7,731 nucleotides of DNA from an uncultured Oscillospiraceae bacterium (GTDB lineage: Bacteria > Bacillota > Clostridia > Oscillospirales > Acutalibacteraceae). Below the pieces are notes generated by a model, which had not been told where the DNA came from, did no database searches, and saw nothing but the letters and a program-made list of their open reading frames with translations. Positions 6,582-7,731 of the stretch are shown piece by piece. Location: the NCBI GenBank assembly GCA_900549675.1, contig URPG01000092.1:1-7731 (forward strand), read 5' to 3'. The number at the start of each line of letters is the position of its first letter. Position 1 is the stretch's first letter. Position numbers and translations under genes: made by a program.

Positions 6582-6914
6582 CTATCCTTTCAAATTCTCC
6601 AAAGCAGACGGATTATTTTCGAGGATCTCCCCAATAGTCGGGCAGGTTTCTAATTCCGGACAGTCGCCGCAAGTGGAAACTCTTTTTTTCAAAGCACATT
6701 TCCGGATTTCGCACATATGCTCACAAAATACTGTTTTCGCTCCGTTCGCACGGCAGCCCTCGCAGTTAATATGTTCCGGCAGAATTGGGGCGTTATTTAA
6801 CTCTACCCATAATTTCGCCGTTTTCTCACGCAATGCCTGATCGTCATTGATAGTCGCAAGGTATGCGTCGCATTTTTCACAATCCAGTCCGCAGTATCCA
6901 ATCATATTTTTCAT
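6582..6914 (-). CDS. DUF3795 cysteine-rich protein
   Basis: This 110-residue cytosolic protein matches DUF3795, a family probably binding zinc or another metal through cysteines; its function is not established. Eleven cysteines are arranged in clusters: YCGLDCEKCDAYLAT (C8, C12, C15), INCEGCRANG (C51, C54), VFCEHMCEIRKCALKK (C64, C68, C73) and TCGDCPELETCP (C82, C85, C91). The tail GEILENNPSALENLKG is also typical. Length is normal and no frameshift is seen. The ATG at 6914 is preceded by AGGAGGCG (6923-6930) about nine bases upstream. It follows DUF4177 by only 21 bases, so they are almost certainly co-transcribed. In other genomes such proteins often stand among small acetyltransferase and VOC-type genes, as here, which is context rather than proof of role. 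Confidence 0.92.
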   Translation of the reverse strand: MKNMIGYCGLDCEKCDAYLATINDDQALREKTAKLWVELNNAPILPEHINCEGCRANGAKTVFCEHMCEIRKCALKKRVSTCGDCPELETCPTIGEILENNPSALENLKG

Positions 6915-6935
6915 AGGTTATACGCCTCCTGTCTG

Positions 6936-7118
6936 TTATTCTTCATCATCAATTTCACGCTCAAAGATCGAATACTTCCAGTCATCAGTTCCGGAAATCA
7001 AACGCCAGCCTTGTTTTCCATATTCATTGAGCTTCTCAATATACCGATCCAGCTTAATATGAACATTAAACGATGGCTCTGCGCTTAAATCAACTGTCAT
7101 ATACTCATACTTCTTCAT
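6936..7118 (-). CDS. DUF4177 family small protein
   Basis: This 60-residue protein matches DUF4177, a family of very small soluble proteins of unknown function. It shows the opening MKKYEYMTVDL, the core helix IEKLNEYGKQGWRLISG (about 28-44) with the conserved G-x-x-G-W-x-L, and the closing strand YSIFEREID. The acidic DDEE tail is unremarkable. The segment SAEPSFNVHIKLDRY between first strand and helix is longer than in minimal members. The ATG at 7118 has AAGGCGG about eight bases upstream (7126-7132). It lies 28 bases after the SRPBCC gene and 21 bases before DUF3795, which fits one transcript. Confidence 0.88.
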   Translation of the reverse strand: MKKYEYMTVDLSAEPSFNVHIKLDRYIEKLNEYGKQGWRLISGTDDWKYSIFEREIDDEE

Positions 7119-7146
7119 AATAAACCGCCTTTCTATGTATGACTCT

Positions 7147-7542
7147 TTAAGAATAATTTTTCATTATATCCGCAACAAATTGTATCTGCTGCTTTTTCAG
7201 GTACGACTTCACAAAGGGCTTCATCAATAATTTCTTCGCTTCCACTTGCTCCGTGAAATCTATCTCCGTTTCATCACCTTTGGCAGTGAAAATGCCAGTC
7301 CAATGACCTTTCATATTGCTGTTTTCCATATCAAATTCCCATCGTCTGTATGGCTCGACAAGAGTCACTGTAAATGTCGTAGGGTAGCCATCTCTGGTAT
7401 ATTCGATAAATTGCTCGTCGCTTATAACTTCTGTTTTACTCAAATCACTTCTCCAAGCAGTGTAATTCTCAATGTCTAAAACAAAATCCCACACTTGCCG
7501 AAGCTCGCTCGGAATCAACGCTTTTATATTTGAAGTCGCCAT
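7147..7542 (-). CDS. SRPBCC family protein (START/polyketide cyclase-like)
   Basis: This 131-residue protein has the SRPBCC pattern, a helix-grip fold that binds hydrophobic ligands in a deep cavity. Visible elements are the first strand and helix SNIKALIPSELRQVWDFVLDIENYTAWRSDL (read as consecutive elements at about residues 4-34), central strands around YPTTFTVTLVEPYRRWEFDM and GHWTGIFTAKGDETEIDFTE, and the long C-terminal helix (about 105-130) that closes the cavity. It is cytosolic and complete. The longest frame begins with GTG at 7548, but AGGGAGAG (7550-7557) lies too close to it; ATG at 7542 is spaced correctly. The ligand is unknown. Its neighbour, a SnoaL-like protein, belongs to a different cavity fold also used for small hydrophobic substrates. 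Confidence 0.87.
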   Translation of the reverse strand: MATSNIKALIPSELRQVWDFVLDIENYTAWRSDLSKTEVISDEQFIEYTRDGYPTTFTVTLVEPYRRWEFDMENSNMKGHWTGIFTAKGDETEIDFTEQVEAKKLLMKPFVKSYLKKQQIQFVADIMKNYS

Positions 7543-7582
7543 TTTCACACTCTCCCTAATTCCAATCGTCCCAAGCCATACT

Positions 7583-7731
7583 TTATACAGGTCTGATTAA
7601 ATGATGTTCTAAAAAAGTTTCAAAGGTGTTTGCAGCTCCGCTATGTTCGGCAATTTTCCCACTTGTAACCTTATCTATATCAATCCCTGTAATTTCCAGA
7701 ATTTTATTTGTGGGCGTTATTCCAACGAACT
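7583..7731 (-). CDS. SnoaL-like (ester cyclase/NTF2-fold) protein, C-terminal part
   Basis: A minus-strand frame enters from the right window edge and stops at 7583-7585. The visible 48 residues read FVGITPTNKILEITGIDIDK, then VTSGKIAEHSGAANTFETFL and EHHLIRPV. The pattern G-I-x-P-T-x-K, I-T-G-I-D-I, and V-x-x-G-K-I-A-E-H is the well-known end of SnoaL-like polyketide cyclase/ester cyclase proteins, whose NTF2-like cavity is built from these strands. The usual final tryptophan after E-H and the D-x-x-x-x-x-Q-L ending are not seen, so activity cannot be assumed. About two thirds of the gene lies outside the window. It precedes the SRPBCC gene by 40 bases on the same strand and is the most upstream visible member of the cluster; the promoter must lie further right. 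Confidence 0.75.
   Translation of the reverse strand, partial: FVGITPTNKILEITGIDIDKVTSGKIAEHSGAANTFETFLEHHLIRPV

Noticed and set aside
2081..7731. Integron cassette array
   Set aside because: The mix of small genes is suggestive, but the gaps are mostly too short for attC sites and no repeated hairpin element recurs between genes; one gene pair overlaps.
1..7731. CRISPR array, tRNA, rRNA or insertion sequence
   Set aside because: No regularly spaced repeats, cloverleaf-like segments, transposase motifs or terminal inverted repeats were seen.

Overview
The window looks like an accessory stretch of a Firmicutes chromosome, most likely a gut-type Clostridia (Lachnospiraceae/Oscillospiraceae-like). 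The grounds are moderate-to-low GC, strong GGAGG-type ribosome binding sites, use of GTG and TTG starts, and protein families typical of that group (CatA-like O-acetyltransferase, DUF3784, DUF3788, DUF3795, DUF4177). The assignment is by inference; there is no rRNA or marker gene. No gap over 300 bases lacks a gene, and no tRNA, rRNA, CRISPR array, transposase or integrase was seen.

Left part (1-1990, plus strand): the 3' end of an OmpR/PhoB-type response regulator, cut by the window edge, followed after one base by its complete membrane sensor histidine kinase. A strong hairpin at about 1999-2039 ends this unit. It is symmetric enough to also end the opposing unit.

Right part (2081-7731, minus strand, transcribed right to left towards the terminator): thirteen short, closely packed genes. 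In transcription order they are a SnoaL-like protein (partial), an SRPBCC protein, DUF4177, a cysteine-rich DUF3795 protein, an unknown lipoprotein, DUF3788, a DUF3784 membrane protein, a VOC/glyoxalase-like protein, a GNAT acetyltransferase, a GyrI-like protein, a CatA-like acetyltransferase, a 65-residue CGNCGC protein and a PH-like protein. Gaps are 12-69 bases (one 11-base overlap), no internal terminator is evident, and nearly every gene has its own Shine-Dalgarno sequence. Long co-transcription is therefore plausible. Several families are linked to modifying or binding small molecules, so the cluster reads as a detoxification or resistance-type accessory island, but no shared pathway can be proved from sequence.

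The main anomaly is that three of the thirteen genes are broken by frameshifts. The CatA-like gene has lost a short internal segment. The VOC gene and the DUF3784 gene each look one base short, the latter in a homopolymer. In each case the rest of the protein continues in another frame. This is either real decay or uncorrected sequencing error. A second pattern is that four genes have a longest-ORF GTG start that is really part of the Shine-Dalgarno sequence; the true starts lie 6-9 bases downstream.
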